A DNA stretch of 64,000 nucleotides from Erwinia sp. 198 (GTDB lineage Bacteria > Pseudomonadota > Gammaproteobacteria > Enterobacterales > Enterobacteriaceae): contig NZ_RHUM01000001.1 in NCBI RefSeq assembly GCF_003937915.1, forward strand, positions 349,587-413,586. The letters are read 5' to 3'. The notes under the pieces were generated by a model. It worked only from the letters and a program-made list of their open reading frames with translations. It was not told the origin of the DNA and did not search any database. Numbering within the stretch: position 1 is the stretch's first letter; the number at the start of each line of letters is the position of its first letter. Positions 1 through 9,266 of this stretch are shown here, piece after piece. A program made the translations under genes and the position numbers.

Positions 1-653
1 TGATCGCGGCGCTTGGGCGCGTAGGCGTACAGACGGCATCGGTTATCGCCGTGCTGGGTGCCGCAGGTCTGGCCGTCGGCCTGGCTTTGCAGGGCTCGCT
101 CTCCAACCTGGCGGCTGGCGTACTGCTGGTGACTTTTCGCCCGTTCCGCACCGGTGACTTTATCGATATCGGCATTATGGGCACCGTACAACAGGTACAG
201 ATTTTTTCAACAACGCTGAAAACCGCGGACGGTAAAACCGTTGTAGTGCCAAACGGTAAAATTATCGCCGGCAACATCGTAAACTTCTCTCGCGAGCCGG
301 TTCGCCGTAATGAATTTATCATTGGCGTCTCCTATGATGCCGACGCGGACCAGGTTCTCAAACTGCTGCGCGAAGTGGTGGATGCCGATCCTCGCGTGCT
401 GCAGGATATGGGCGTACAGATTGGCCTGAACGAGCTGGCGGCTTCGTCGGTTAACTACGTGGTGCGCTGCTGGAGCAACGCGGGCGATCTGCAAAACGTT
501 TACTGGGATCTGATGAAGAACTTTAAGCGTGCGCTGGATGCCAACAATATCGGTATTCCTTATCCGCAGATGGATGTGCACCTGCATCAGTCCGCCGACG
601 CCAAAAGCGACGCTGTTCAGACTGCTGCGCCAGCACAGGCAAAGACAGAGTAA
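1..653 (+). CDS. mscS: Small-conductance mechanosensitive channel MscS, 3' part
   Basis: Inner-membrane channel that opens under membrane tension and releases solutes during hypo-osmotic shock. The reading frame is already open at base 3, so the gene begins outside the window. About 216 of the roughly 286 residues expected for E. coli MscS are present. The fragment starts at the pore-lining third helix, recognisable by its alternating Gly/Ala pattern ([20 protein letters not shown]). The cytoplasmic beta domain follows ([29 protein letters not shown]) and then the alpha/beta vestibule ([14 protein letters not shown], PYPQMDV). The tail after PQMDV is Ala/Lys/Asp-rich. A hairpin terminator follows, so the gene is not co-transcribed with argO by default. 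Identification is firm; the true start is not visible. Confidence 0.96.
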   Translation, partial: IAALGRVGVQTASVIAVLGAAGLAVGLALQGSLSNLAAGVLLVTFRPFRTGDFIDIGIMGTVQQVQIFSTTLKTADGKTVVVPNGKIIAGNIVNFSREPVRRNEFIIGVSYDADADQVLKLLREVVDADPRVLQDMGVQIGLNELAASSVNYVVRCWSNAGDLQNVYWDLMKNFKRALDANNIGIPYPQMDVHLHQSADAKSDAVQTAAPAQAKTE

Positions 654-695
654 TTTCAGCCGGTTGAACTTAATGGCTTGCTGATTATGCCAAAG

Positions 696-722
696 AAAAG
701 GCGGACTGCGGTTCGCCTTTTT
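696..722 (+). terminator. Rho-independent terminator after mscS
   Basis: An 8-bp perfect stem (AAAAGGCG at 696-703 with CGCCTTTT at 714-721) encloses a 10-base loop and runs into a T tract. It lies 43 bases after the mscS stop and separates mscS from argO. Confidence 0.75.
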
Positions 723-832
723 ACCGGTTGCTACTATTAGCTAATTTTATACTGTATTAGAATATTCAATTTCCTCTAATGATGCTGGCGCTATACACTC
801 GCCGCCAGCTGAAACCGTTTGAGGAATACTTT

Positions 833-1453
833 ATGTTTGCCGTTTTCCTGCAGGGCATGGCGCTGGGCGCCGCGCTGATCCTGCCGCTGGGGCCGCAGAA
901 CGCTTTTGTGATGAGCCAGGGCGTGCGTCGCCACTACCATTTAATGACTGCTGCGCTTTGTACCTTAAGCGATATCCTGCTGATCTGCGGCGGCGTGTTT
1001 GGCGGCAGCGCGCTGCTGACCCATTCCACCCTGCTGCTGAATCTGGTGACCTGGGGCGGCGTACTGTTTCTTTTGTGGTACGGCTGGGGGGCGCTGCGTT
1101 CCGCCTTCAGCGGCGATGTGGCGCTGGCGTCATCGGAAGCGATGAAGCAAAGCCGTTGGCGCATTATCGCCACCATGCTGGCCGTAACCTGGCTGAATCC
1201 GCACGTCTATCTCGATACCTTTGTGGTGCTGGGTAGCCTGGGCGGCCAGCTTCCGGCAGAAGCGCGCAAATGGTTTGCACTGGGATCGGCCTGCGCCTCG
1301 CTAATCTGGTTTTTCGGCCTGGCTATTCTTGCCGCCTGGCTGGCGCCGCGTCTTAATACCACCAGGGCGCAGCGCATTATTAATCTGCTGGTAGGGCTGG
1401 TGATGTGGCTGATTGCCCTGAAGCTGGCGCTACAGGCGCTGAATATCTGGTGA
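833..1453 (+). CDS. argO: Arginine exporter ArgO
   Basis: LysE-family inner-membrane exporter of arginine (and canavanine). The 206 residues contain five to six hydrophobic helices. The family signature [11 protein letters not shown] lies near the N-terminus and [17 protein letters not shown] in the middle. The frame is open further upstream, but ATG 833 is chosen because GAGGAA (821-826) sits 6 bases before it and the protein then aligns with E. coli ArgO from its first residue. The transcriptional activator ArgP is encoded two genes downstream on the opposite strand. The upstream region 723-832 is AT-rich and is the expected ArgP target, though I could not place a box with confidence. Confidence 0.95.
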   Translation: MFAVFLQGMALGAALILPLGPQNAFVMSQGVRRHYHLMTAALCTLSDILLICGGVFGGSALLTHSTLLLNLVTWGGVLFLLWYGWGALRSAFSGDVALASSEAMKQSRWRIIATMLAVTWLNPHVYLDTFVVLGSLGGQLPAEARKWFALGSACASLIWFFGLAILAAWLAPRLNTTRAQRIINLLVGLVMWLIALKLALQALNIW

Positions 1454-1538
1454 ACGCGGCCGAACTCATTCCAGGAATTAAGGTCATAGTCTGGCAGGTA
1501 CAATCGCACTAAGATGCGCACTGATGGAGTAAATTGCG

Positions 1539-1569
1539 GAAGCCGGTACGCTGTAGTCAGGCCGGCTTC
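1539..1569 (+). terminator. Possible terminator between argO and yggE
   Basis: An 8-bp inverted repeat (GAAGCCGG at 1539-1546, CCGGCTTC at 1562-1569) with a 15-base loop is followed by TTCTGCT. The T tract is weak, so it may be only a partial terminator or a leader hairpin. Confidence 0.35.
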
Positions 1570-1604
1570 TTCTGCTATGACTGAAGTCCCATGGAGGATC
1601 TCCT

Positions 1605-2324
1605 TTGAAGCTGACCAAACTGGCGCTGGCCGCCCTTATTTTTACCTCGCCTTTTGCCTCGGTGGCGGATGAACTGCCCAACGGCCCGCATGTTGTCACC
1701 TCCGGGCAGGCAAGCGTTGACGCGATGCCTGATATCGCCACGTTGGCGATAGAGGTTGGCGTCTCGTCAAAAGATGCGTCTGAAGCGAAAAAACAGGCCG
1801 ACAGCCGCGTCGCCCAGTATTTTGATTTTCTCCAGAAAAACGGCATTGATAAAAAAGACATCAACGCGGCCAACCTGCGTACGCAGCCGGAATACGATTA
1901 TCTGAAAGACGGCAAATCGGAGCTGAAAGGCTATCGCGCGGTGCGTCAGGTGCAGGTTACGCTGCGCCAGCTGGATAAGCTGAACGAGCTGCTGGACGGC
2001 GCGCTGAAATCCGGACTGAACGAAATCCGCTCCGTTGAGCTGGGCGTGGCTAACCCCGATAGCTATCGCGATAAAGCCCGCCAGGCCGCTATCGAAAACG
2101 CCACGCATCAGGCTGGCGAGCTGGCGAAAGGCTTTAACGCTCAGCTGGGGCCGGTTTACAGCATTCGCTATCACGTAGCCAACTATCAGCCGATGCCAAT
2201 GGCGAGAATGTTTAAAACCGCCGACGCCGCGCCAATGAGCTCGGCCGCGCAAACCTACGAGCAGCAGAGCATTCACTTTGACGATCAGGTGGATGTGGTG
2301 TTTGAGCTACAGCGCAAGCAGTAA
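1605..2324 (+). CDS. yggE: SIMPL-domain periplasmic protein YggE
   Basis: Periplasmic SIMPL (DUF541) protein, described in E. coli as reducing oxidative stress; its biochemical activity is not established. It has 239 residues. A signal peptide covers about residues 1-21 (charged KLTK start, hydrophobic core, ending FASVA). The SIMPL domain fills the remainder, with the opening pattern GPHVVTSGQASVDAMPD typical of the family. The start is a TTG: GGAGGA at 1593-1598 lies 6 bases upstream, and the next in-frame ATG (1726-1728) would remove the signal peptide. The gene is followed by a strong hairpin terminator and converges with argP. Confidence 0.93.
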   Translation: MKLTKLALAALIFTSPFASVADELPNGPHVVTSGQASVDAMPDIATLAIEVGVSSKDASEAKKQADSRVAQYFDFLQKNGIDKKDINAANLRTQPEYDYLKDGKSELKGYRAVRQVQVTLRQLDKLNELLDGALKSGLNEIRSVELGVANPDSYRDKARQAAIENATHQAGELAKGFNAQLGPVYSIRYHVANYQPMPMARMFKTADAAPMSSAAQTYEQQSIHFDDQVDVVFELQRKQ

Positions 2325-2342
2325 TCTCGCCTGCTGAAAGCC

Positions 2343-2370
2343 GCGTCCGGTAAGCATTCCGGACGCTTTT
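2343..2370 (+). terminator. Rho-independent terminator after yggE
   Basis: Stem GCGTCCGG (2343-2350) pairs with CCGGACGC (2359-2366) and is followed by TTTT. It lies between the convergent yggE and argP. A second small hairpin (GCCAGG/CCTGGC, about 2375-2389) follows without a clear T tract on either strand. Confidence 0.75.
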
Positions 2371-2412
2371 CTTTGCCAGGGATGCCTGGCAAAATCAGCG
2401 CCAACCTTAGCG

Positions 2413-3309
2413 CTATTCTCCCTGGCGCAGCACGCGATGGCCGTGAGCAATCAGCGCGTCGGTCACTTTGCGCATCAGGCGGCTTTCCGGTGCAAAACGA
2501 TGCCAGTACAGCATTCGACGCTGAAACAGCCCCGGCGTCAGATCGATCAGTTCGCCTTCCGCCAGCTCGCGCTCAATCTGTAAGTGCGGGATCATACAGC
2601 AGGTCGTGCCCTGACGCGCCAGCTGCACAAAAGCCTCCGACGAGTTAACGATATGGCACGGCACGCTGCCGGGCGACAGATCGAAATTCTGCTGTAAAAA
2701 CGCCTGATGCATATCGTCAAGATGATCGAAAGCCACCGCCGGCGCCTTCAGCAGCGCGGAGCGGGTCACGCCGTTCGGGAAGTAGCGCGCGGCAAACTCT
2801 TTCGAGCCGACAAAAAGATAATCCAGCGCGCCAAGCTGATCCACCAGGCAGCTTGGCAGCGGCTGCGGCTGGATACTTACCGCGCCGACGACTTCGCCGC
2901 GCCGCAGGCGCTCCTGGGTACGGGTTTCGTCTTCCACCTGAAGATTCAGGCGCACCGGCGAATCGCTCAGCACCGTTTTCAGCGCGGGCAGCAGCCAGGT
3001 CGCCAGACTGTCGGCGTTTACCGCCAGCGACAGCAGCAGCGGCGTGGTGCCGCTGTTTTCATCGCCCAGCCACTCTTCTTCCAGCAGCTCTACCTGATGC
3101 AGCAGCGCCAGCAGCTTTTGTCCCTGTTCGGTAGGGCGAGGCGGCACGGTGCGCACCAGCAGCGGCTGACCAAACATATTTTCCAGCTGCTTGATGCGCT
3201 GGGAAACGGCTGACTGGGTAATACAAAGTTTTTGCGCCGCGCGTTCAAAGCCGCGCTCGCGAATGACTGCATCCAGCGCCTGAAGCGTTCGATAGTCCGG
3301 GCGTTTCAT
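2413..3309 (-). CDS. argP: LysR-type regulator ArgP (IciA)
   Basis: Lysine/arginine-responsive LysR-type regulator. In E. coli it activates argO and affects dapB, lysC and others. The 298 residues start with a helix-turn-helix (about residues 1-60; [22 protein letters not shown]) followed by an effector-binding domain to the C-terminus. The sequence follows E. coli ArgP closely, including the [12 protein letters not shown] segment. It is divergent from rpiA, with 198 bp between the start codons. The E. coli neighbours argO and yggE lie downstream, which supports orthology. Confidence 0.95.
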   Translation of the reverse strand: MKRPDYRTLQALDAVIRERGFERAAQKLCITQSAVSQRIKQLENMFGQPLLVRTVPPRPTEQGQKLLALLHQVELLEEEWLGDENSGTTPLLLSLAVNADSLATWLLPALKTVLSDSPVRLNLQVEDETRTQERLRRGEVVGAVSIQPQPLPSCLVDQLGALDYLFVGSKEFAARYFPNGVTRSALLKAPAVAFDHLDDMHQAFLQQNFDLSPGSVPCHIVNSSEAFVQLARQGTTCCMIPHLQIERELAEGELIDLTPGLFQRRMLYWHRFAPESRLMRKVTDALIAHGHRVLRQGE

Positions 3310-3507
3310 TGTTGTTTTAGCTCTCTTTCAGGTGTGGAATCTGCACTATGCCATATTTTTGCCATTTTGCCCTGCGCTTAAAGCTGGCGTCCCGGTTTTG
3401 CGGCCTCTCTTCCAGAGTGACAACAAATGGCGCCACAGGGCGGTTTTTTCAACGAGGGTTGCTTTATACTATCGCCACACAGTAGCAGCACGGATTCTAA
3501 ACTTACC

Positions 3508-4167
3508 ATGACGCAGGATGAACTGAAAAAAGCCGTTGGCTGGGCCGCGTTAAACTATGTTGAACGCGGCACTATCGTTGGCGTGGGCACCGGATCGACC
3601 GCCGCCCACTTTATTGATGCGCTGGGCTCGATTAAAAATGAGATTGAAGGCGCGGTGTCCAGCTCGGAAGCTTCCACGCTTCGGCTGAAAAGCTTAGGCA
3701 TTCCGGTTTTCGATTTGAACGAGGTGGATTCCCTGTCGGTTTACGTTGACGGCGCCGACGAGATCAACAGCGCGATGCAGATGATTAAAGGCGGCGGCGC
3801 GGCGCTGACCCGTGAAAAAATCATTGCCGCCGTGGCGAAAAAATTTGTCTGCATTGCCGACGAATCCAAGCAGGTCGATGTGCTGGGCAAATTTCCGCTG
3901 CCGGTCGAGGTCATTCCTATGGCCCGCAGCTTTGTGGCGCGCGAGCTGGTGAAGCTGGGCGGCCTGCCGGAATACCGTCAGCAGGTGGTCACCGACAACG
4001 GCAATGTCATCCTGGACGTGCATAATCTGAAAATCCTGGATGCCGTCGCGCTGGAAAAAGCCATCAACGCGCTGCCGGGCGTAGTCACGGTGGGGCTTTT
4101 CGCCACGCGTGGCGCAGACGTGGCGCTGATCGGCACGGCAAACGGCGTAAAAACGCTGGGCAATTAG
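3508..4167 (+). CDS. rpiA: Ribose-5-phosphate isomerase A
   Basis: Interconverts ribose-5-phosphate and ribulose-5-phosphate in the cytoplasm (pentose phosphate pathway). It has 219 residues, the E. coli length. Family motifs are intact: TGST 28-31 (phosphate loop), DGAD 81-84, KGGG 94-97 and Glu103 as the expected catalytic base. The frame is open 81 bases upstream, but the N-terminus [14 protein letters not shown] matches the family exactly, so ATG 3508 is used; its ribosome site is weak. A 5-bp stem (ACGCT/AGCGT) overlapping the stop and followed by GGCCTTTTTT may terminate transcription. Confidence 0.97.
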   Translation: MTQDELKKAVGWAALNYVERGTIVGVGTGSTAAHFIDALGSIKNEIEGAVSSSEASTLRLKSLGIPVFDLNEVDSLSVYVDGADEINSAMQMIKGGGAALTREKIIAAVAKKFVCIADESKQVDVLGKFPLPVEVIPMARSFVARELVKLGGLPEYRQQVVTDNGNVILDVHNLKILDAVALEKAINALPGVVTVGLFATRGADVALIGTANGVKTLGN

Positions 4168-4401
4168 CTGATTAGCGTGGCCTTTTTTCATCCGGAAAGG
4201 GCAGGTAGCGCATCAAGGTCGTGGCCGCCAGCCGCGACCTTAAGCCCCAGGCTTTAAGCCATAGCTGTAGCCATAGCCCCATGCCATAGCCATGAGCGCT
4301 GAGTGCTAAGCTCTGAACCATAAAAAAACGATCTGACCGGCGCGGTTATCGCCTCGGTTAATTTTTATAAAAAAACATCTTTTCTTTTTCCCTGCAAATT
4401 T

Positions 4402-4417
4402 GGTGACTTATGTCACG
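4402..4417 (+). promoter_or_regulatory. Candidate CRP site upstream of serA
   Basis: GGTGA-N6-TCACG is a perfect dyad (the core reads GTGAC TTAT GTCAC) and matches 8 of the 10 fixed bases of the CRP consensus TGTGA-N6-TCACA. It lies 207 bp before the serA start. CRP activation of serA is known in E. coli; the use of this site here is an inference. Confidence 0.45.
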
Positions 4418-4529
4418 GAATTTACCCCTGCCTCGCGATCCTGCTGACGATGCTTCACGTGTCATGATTATCTGCCGATTTATGCTGATGCTTTCGGCTG
4501 CGGTGCTGGCGGTAAGGCAATCGTTTGTA

Positions 4530-4557
4530 TTGCCGCGCGCGTAAATTTTGATATTTT
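4530..4557 (+). promoter_or_regulatory. Candidate serA promoter
   Basis: TTGCCG (4530-4535) and TATTTT (4552-4557) are separated by 16 bp and lie 67 bp before the serA start codon. The boxes are degenerate, so this is a suggestion only. Confidence 0.3.
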
Positions 4558-4623
4558 GACAGAAGGCTGACTTATTCCTCATGGGGTCAGCCACTTCTGA
4601 AGTCTGCTGAATAGGGTCGGGAA

Positions 4624-5859
4624 ATGGCAAAAGTATCACTGGAGAAAGACAAGATTAAGTTCCTGCTGGTCGAAGGCGTGCACCAGAGCGCGATTGAGAA
4701 TCTTCGGGCGTCAGGCTACACCAACATCGAATTTCACAAGGGCGCGCTGGACAGCGAATCGCTGAAAGAAGCGATCCGCGATGCGCACTTTATCGGTATC
4801 CGCTCGCGTACCAACCTGACCGAAGAGATTTTCGCCGCGGCAGAAAAACTCGTCGCGGTAGGCTGCTTCTGTATCGGCACCAACCAGGTCGATTTGCAGG
4901 CCGCAGAAAAGCGCGGGATTCCGGTGTTCAATGCGCCTTTCTCCAATACCCGATCCGTAGCAGAACTGGTAATCGGCGAGCTGCTGCTGATGCTGCGCGG
5001 CGTACCGGCCGCCAATGCTAAAGCGCACCGCGGCATCTGGAACAAGCTGGCGGTCGGCTCCTATGAAGCGCGCGGCAAAAAACTGGGTATTATCGGCTAC
5101 GGCCACATCGGTATGCAGCTGGGCGTGCTGGCCGAAAGCTTAGGGATGCACGTCTACTTTTACGATATCGAAAGCAAGCTGCCGCTCGGCAACGCCACGC
5201 AGGTTCGCTACCTCTCTGAACTGCTGAATATGAGCGATGTGGTCAGCCTGCACGTGCCGGAAACGGCCTCTACTCAGAATATGATGGGTGCGGAAGAGCT
5301 GGCGATGATGAAACCCGGCTCGCTGCTGATCAACGCTTCACGTGGCACCGTGGTCGATATTCCGGCCCTGTGCAAAGTGCTGGCGGACAAACATCTGGCC
5401 GGCGCGGCCATCGACGTCTTCCCGGAAGAGCCGGCAACCAACGCCGATCCGTTTAATTCGCCGCTGTGCGAGTTCGACAACGTGATCCTGACGCCGCATA
5501 TCGGCGGTTCAACGCAGGAAGCGCAGGAAAATATCGGGATTGAAGTCGCGGGTAAACTGGCGAAATACTCAGATAACGGCTCGACGCTGTCAGCGGTTAA
5601 CTTCCCGGAAGTGTCGCTGCCGATGCATGGCCAGCAGAGCCGTCTGCTGCATATTCACGAGAACCGTCCCGGCGTGCTGACCGCCATCAACAATATCTTT
5701 GCCGGTCAGGGCATCAACATTGCCGCGCAGTATCTGCAAACCACGCCGCAAATGGGCTATGTGGTGATCGATATTGATGCGACGAAGGAAGTGGCCGACA
5801 ACGCGCTGCAGCAAATGAAAGCGATTCCGGGCACCATTCGCGCTCGTCTGCTTTACTGA
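4624..5859 (+). CDS. serA: D-3-phosphoglycerate dehydrogenase SerA
   Basis: First step of serine synthesis: oxidises 3-phosphoglycerate to 3-phosphohydroxypyruvate with NAD, and is feedback-inhibited by serine. It has 411 residues against 410 in E. coli; the one-residue difference is in the linker (MHGQQSRLL). The substrate domain is split around the NAD-binding fold, whose GYGHIG lies at 158-163. The catalytic Arg (NASRGTVVDIP), Glu (FPEEP) and His (TPHIGGST) are all present. A C-terminal ACT domain (from about residue 338, HENRPGVLTAINNIF) binds serine. Its stop region overlaps the end of the convergent fau by 7 bp. Confidence 0.98.
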   Translation: MAKVSLEKDKIKFLLVEGVHQSAIENLRASGYTNIEFHKGALDSESLKEAIRDAHFIGIRSRTNLTEEIFAAAEKLVAVGCFCIGTNQVDLQAAEKRGIPVFNAPFSNTRSVAELVIGELLLMLRGVPAANAKAHRGIWNKLAVGSYEARGKKLGIIGYGHIGMQLGVLAESLGMHVYFYDIESKLPLGNATQVRYLSELLNMSDVVSLHVPETASTQNMMGAEELAMMKPGSLLINASRGTVVDIPALCKVLADKHLAGAAIDVFPEEPATNADPFNSPLCEFDNVILTPHIGGSTQEAQENIGIEVAGKLAKYSDNGSTLSAVNFPEVSLPMHGQQSRLLHIHENRPGVLTAINNIFAGQGINIAAQYLQTTPQMGYVVIDIDATKEVADNALQQMKAIPGTIRARLLY

Positions 5860-6482
5860 TGACGCAAAGCGTCCCCGCTCGTGGGACGCTTTTCCTGCCA
5901 TTGCCAGAGCCGCGAAGGCGTAATTATCGCCGGCAAAGGCACATCCCATTCCGCCACGGGCAATGTTTCTACCTGCTGGCAGTCATGCGCCAGGCCAATC
6001 GGCAACAGGCCGTGCTGCGGCCAATTTTGCAGGGTGCGATCATAAAAGCCGCCGCCCATACCCAGACGCTGCCCGGCCCGATCGAACGCCACCAGCGGCA
6101 CCATTATCACATCCAGCTCGTCCAGCGTAGCCAGATTGCGGATATCCAGCGGCGGTTCCGGAATACGCAGACGGTTAGGCTGCAACAGCGTTTCCGTGTC
6201 ATAGCGCAGAAAAAGCAGCTGGCCGGGGGAAAAAGGGTGCAGCACGGGCAGATAAACTTCCTGATGACGCTGCCAAAGTTTGGCAATCAGCGGGCGGGTA
6301 TCCAGTTCACCGTCGAACGACAGGAACAGCGCGATTTTGCGAGCCTGCTGAACGGGTTTAAAGCTTAGCGCATGTTCGGCGACCGTTACGGCGGCCAGGC
6401 GCTGCTGTTCTGGTGTCAGGTCACGACGCAGATGGCGAATGTGAGTACGAATATCCTGACGATCGAGAAGGCTGAGGTTCAT
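5853..6482 (-). CDS. fau: 5-formyltetrahydrofolate cyclo-ligase Fau (YgfA)
   Basis: Converts 5-formyl-THF to 5,10-methenyl-THF with ATP, clearing an inhibitory folate by-product of the glycine/serine system. It has 209 residues. Family motifs are seen: SFDGELDTRPL, VYLPVLHPFSPGQLLFL, PLVAFDRAGQRLGMGGGFYDRTLQ (nucleotide/metal loop) and a terminal ITPSRLWQW. ATG 6482 is preferred over the in-frame upstream ATG at 6542 because GGTGA precedes it and the family N-terminus begins there. The C-terminus is about 14 residues longer than I recall for E. coli and encodes the serA terminator in antisense. It lies just downstream of ssrS, as in E. coli, where the two are co-transcribed. Confidence 0.93.
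   Translation of the reverse strand: MNLSLLDRQDIRTHIRHLRRDLTPEQQRLAAVTVAEHALSFKPVQQARKIALFLSFDGELDTRPLIAKLWQRHQEVYLPVLHPFSPGQLLFLRYDTETLLQPNRLRIPEPPLDIRNLATLDELDVIMVPLVAFDRAGQRLGMGGGFYDRTLQNWPQHGLLPIGLAHDCQQVETLPVAEWDVPLPAIITPSRLWQWQEKRPTSGDALRHQ
5866..5893 (+). terminator. Rho-independent terminator of serA
   Basis: A 10-bp perfect stem (AAAGCGTCCC 5866-5875 with GGGACGCTTT 5883-5892) has a 7-base loop and ends in TTTT. It starts 7 bases after the serA stop and lies wholly inside the 3' coding end of fau on the other strand. Confidence 0.85.
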
Positions 6483-6564
6483 CAGTTTCACCGTGTCGGA
6501 AGCGGGATAAAGCAGGAAACCCGAAAGCGCCGGGAAGAACATGGCTTTGCAGGTGGTAAAGAAG

Positions 6565-6748
6565 GGAATCTCCGAGATGCCGCCGCAGGCTGTAACCCTT
6601 GAACCCTTGGTTCAAGGTGAGTGTACCGTCATAACCATCAGGCTTCTCGGACGGACCGAGCATGCACACAGGTTACAGAGCGCCACACTCTGTTTGGTAT
6701 GAAATATCGGCTCAGGGGACTGGCCCGCTTGCAAACACCTCAGAGAAT
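6565..6748 (-). ncRNA. ssrS: 6S RNA
   Basis: 6S RNA binds sigma70 RNA polymerase by mimicking an open promoter in stationary phase. Read on the minus strand, the sequence matches E. coli 6S RNA along most of its about 184 nt. It opens with TTCTCTGAGGTGTTTGCAAG, then has the GGGCCAGTCCCCTGAGCC strand, a central bubble, the AUGCUCGGUCCGUCCGAGAAG block, GGUUCAAGGGUUACAGCC, and ends with GGCAUCUCGGAGAUUCC, which pairs with the 5' end. The ends are set by comparison with E. coli and could move by a few bases. The position between zapA and fau is the conserved one. Confidence 0.95.
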
Positions 6749-6790
6749 TTTTTACATCACCGTTACTGTACCACAGATAACGTTAACGTG

Positions 6791-7120
6791 TTATTCGAAT
6801 TGCGTTCCGGTTCTTTCCGTAATGCGGCCTTGTTCAAGCAAGGCCTGCTCGATAGTCTGCTGTAACATTCGGATACGCTGTTCCATATTACTGGCATAAT
6901 CGCGGGTTTTCATCTTTTCCTGCGCTAACTCGTGGCAGATGTTCAACGCGGCGATAAAAACCAATTGTTCAGTATTGGTGACTCTAGTGCGAACTTTAAG
7001 ATCTTGCAACCGTTGATTAAGGTCTTCGGCGGCCAGATTCAGCGCATCTTGCTGTTCAGGCGGACAATTCACTCTTAAGGAACGGCCAAAAATTTGAATA
7101 TCTACGGGCTGTGCAGACAT
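6791..7120 (-). CDS. zapA: Cell division protein ZapA
   Basis: Cytoplasmic FtsZ-ring associated protein that bundles FtsZ protofilaments and links to ZapB. It has 109 residues, the E. coli length. The N-terminal globular part ([27 protein letters not shown]) is followed by a C-terminal coiled coil (from about residue 65, [32 protein letters not shown]). It is divergent from ygfB and lies upstream of ssrS on the same strand. Confidence 0.96.
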   Translation of the reverse strand: MSAQPVDIQIFGRSLRVNCPPEQQDALNLAAEDLNQRLQDLKVRTRVTNTEQLVFIAALNICHELAQEKMKTRDYASNMEQRIRMLQQTIEQALLEQGRITERTGTQFE

Positions 7121-7290
7121 AAAACCATCCTGACTGATTACTTCGCCGGTAATCTCCCTTGCCGCTCAATGGCTTGGGAGGGGCGCAACTATATCTACCC
7201 CTGGCAGAAGAAACAACCCCTTTCTGGAATCAAAGAGGCACCTGGTGGTAGCATAACACGAACTTATCCAGCCAACGATGACCAAAACCT

Positions 7291-7869
7291 ATGTCACTAA
7301 CAAACACAATGCCGGGCTACGACGCGCTGGCTTCAGCACTGACGCAGCAGGGCGTGGGAATGACCCCGGCTGAAATGCACGGCCTGATCAGCGGGATCCT
7401 CTGCGGCGGCAACAAGGACAGCAGCTGGCAGACGCTGGTACACGATTTAACGAACGAGGGCATGGCCTTCTCGCAGACGCTGGCTCAGCCTTTACAGCAG
7501 CTGCACCAGGGCATCGGCGATACGCTGGAAGACGAAGGTTTTCTGTTTCAGCTCTACTTGCCGGAAGATGACGACATCACCGTCTTCGATCGGGCGGATG
7601 CGCTGGCGGGCTGGGTCAACCACTTCCTGCTGGGCCTGGGCGTGTCGCAGCCGAAGCTCGATAAGGTCAAGGGCGAAACGGGTGAGGCGATTGACGATCT
7701 GCGTACTATCGCCCAGCTCGGCTATGATGAAGATGAAGACCAGGAAGAGCTGGAACAGTCGCTGGAAGAGGTAATTGAGTATGTGCGCGTGGCGGCGCTG
7801 CTTTGCCACGACACCTTTACCCATATCGCGCCAACGGCGGTGGAAGTGAAAAAACCCACGCTGCACTAA
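7291..7869 (+). CDS. ygfB: UPF0149 family protein YgfB
   Basis: Conserved UPF0149 protein of 192 residues. Its function is not settled in E. coli; a Pseudomonas homologue has been linked to regulation of beta-lactamase expression. The sequence shows the family pattern ([14 protein letters not shown] near residue 28, [12 protein letters not shown]) and an acidic stretch [23 protein letters not shown] before the C-terminal helix. It probably starts the ygfB-pepP-ubiH-ubiI transcription unit; pepP begins 80 bp after its stop. Confidence 0.93.
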   Translation: MSLTNTMPGYDALASALTQQGVGMTPAEMHGLISGILCGGNKDSSWQTLVHDLTNEGMAFSQTLAQPLQQLHQGIGDTLEDEGFLFQLYLPEDDDITVFDRADALAGWVNHFLLGLGVSQPKLDKVKGETGEAIDDLRTIAQLGYDEDEDQEELEQSLEEVIEYVRVAALLCHDTFTHIAPTAVEVKKPTLH

Positions 7870-7949
7870 TTTCTGCCGCGCCAGGGCGGCGACAGAAAAA
7901 AAGCGCGCTGTATGCGGGCGCTAAGATGGATTGCATTCAGGAGAAGCGG

Positions 7950-9266
7950 ATGACACAGCAAGAGTTCGTGCGCCGTCGCCAGGCGCTGCTGGCAAAAATG
8001 GCACCGGCCAGCGCGGCGGTGATCTTTGCCGCGCCGGAGGCGACGCGCAGCAATGACAGCGAGTACCCTTATCGGCAGAACAGCGATTTCTGGTATTTTA
8101 CCGGCTTTAACGAGCCGGAAGCGGCGCTGGTGCTGATCAAAAGCGCGGAAAACCATAACCACAGCGTACTGTTTAATCGCGTTCGCGATCTGACCGCTGA
8201 AATCTGGTTTGGCCGTCGTCTGGGTCAGGATGCCGCCCCGGAAAAACTCGCTGTCGATCGTGCGCTGCCCTGGGATGCCATCAGCGACCAGCTGCCGCAG
8301 CTGCTGAACGGCCTGGACGTGGTTTATCACGCGCAGGGGCTTTACGAGCAGGCCGATACGCTGCTGTTTGGCGCGTTGGAGAAGCTGCGGCGCGGCGTTC
8401 GTCAGAACCTGGCCGCGCCCTCGACGCTGACCGACTGGCGGCCCTGGGTGCACGAGATGCGCCTGTTTAAATCGTCGGAAGAGCTGGCCGTGCTGCGTGA
8501 AGCCGGTCGTATCAGCGCGCTGGCGCATACGCGGGCGATGCGGCAGTGTCGGCCCGGTATGTTTGAGTATCAGCTCGAAGGCGAAATCCAGCACGAATTC
8601 ATCCGTCACGGCGCGCGCTTTCCTTCTTACAACACCATTGTTGGCGCCGGTGAAAACGGCTGCATCCTGCACTACACCGAAAACGAGTCCAGGATGCGCG
8701 ACGGCGATCTGGTGCTGATCGATGCGGGCTGCGAGCTGAAAGGCTATGCGGGCGACATTACGCGCACTTTCCCGGTTAACGGCAAATTCAGCGAGCCTCA
8801 GCGTGCCGTCTACGCTATCGTGCTGGCATCGCTCAATCGGGCGCTGGAACTGTTTCGCCCCGGCACCAGCATCCGCGAAGTCAATGTGGAAGTCGTGCGC
8901 ATGATGGTGACGGGGCTGGTCGGGCTGGGCGTGATGCAGGGTGATGTCGAGACGCTGATTGCGGAACAGGCGCATCGCCGGTTCTTTATGCACGGCCTGA
9001 GCCACTGGCTGGGGCTGGACGTGCACGATGTTGGCGGCTACGGTCACGAGCGCGATCGGCTGCTGGAGCCGGGCATGGTGTTGACGGTCGAGCCCGGTCT
9101 GTATATCGCACCGGATGCGGATGTGCCTGTGGAATATCGCGGCATCGGCATCCGCGTAGAGGATGACATTGTGATCACCGAGGATGGCAACGAAAACCTG
9201 ACCGACAGCGTGGTGAAAGATCCGGATGAGATTGAAGCATTAATGGCGGCGGCTAAAACATTATGA
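7950..9266 (+). CDS. pepP: Xaa-Pro aminopeptidase PepP
   Basis: Cytoplasmic metallopeptidase that removes an N-terminal residue next to proline. It has 438 residues. The N-terminal creatinase-like domain (to about residue 175) precedes the pita-bread catalytic domain. All five metal ligands are visible: two Asp in LVLIDAGCELKGYAGDITRTF, the His of HGLSHWLGLDVHD, and the Glu of VLTVEPGLY and of GIRVEDDIV. The frame is open upstream into ygfB, but ATG 7950 has CAGGAGAA just before it and matches the family N-terminus MTQQEFVRRR. It overlaps ubiH by ATGA. Confidence 0.97.
   Translation: MTQQEFVRRRQALLAKMAPASAAVIFAAPEATRSNDSEYPYRQNSDFWYFTGFNEPEAALVLIKSAENHNHSVLFNRVRDLTAEIWFGRRLGQDAAPEKLAVDRALPWDAISDQLPQLLNGLDVVYHAQGLYEQADTLLFGALEKLRRGVRQNLAAPSTLTDWRPWVHEMRLFKSSEELAVLREAGRISALAHTRAMRQCRPGMFEYQLEGEIQHEFIRHGARFPSYNTIVGAGENGCILHYTENESRMRDGDLVLIDAGCELKGYAGDITRTFPVNGKFSEPQRAVYAIVLASLNRALELFRPGTSIREVNVEVVRMMVTGLVGLGVMQGDVETLIAEQAHRRFFMHGLSHWLGLDVHDVGGYGHERDRLLEPGMVLTVEPGLYIAPDADVPVEYRGIGIRVEDDIVITEDGNENLTDSVVKDPDEIEALMAAAKTL

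Larger units (their letters stand above)
4168..4623 (+). other. rpiA-serA intergenic region with short repeats
   Basis: A 456-bp gap without a convincing gene. It holds three copies of GCCATAGC (4258, 4270 and 4283, period 12-13), a fourth degenerate copy (4289), a CRP-like dyad at 4402-4417 and a candidate promoter near 4530-4557. In E. coli the serA upstream region is controlled by Lrp and CRP, so a long regulatory gap is expected here. Confidence 0.6.

Noticed and set aside
4358..4639. 93-codon minus-strand frame in the rpiA-serA gap
   Set aside because: No ribosome site; it overlaps the serA start, the candidate promoter and the CRP-like site, and its composition is not protein-like.
6421..6669. 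82-codon frame across 6S RNA
   Set aside because: The region is explained by ssrS, whose sequence is conserved as RNA.
7866..9047. 393-codon minus-strand frame opposite pepP
   Set aside because: Shadow frame with non-protein-like composition; pepP has all metal ligands.
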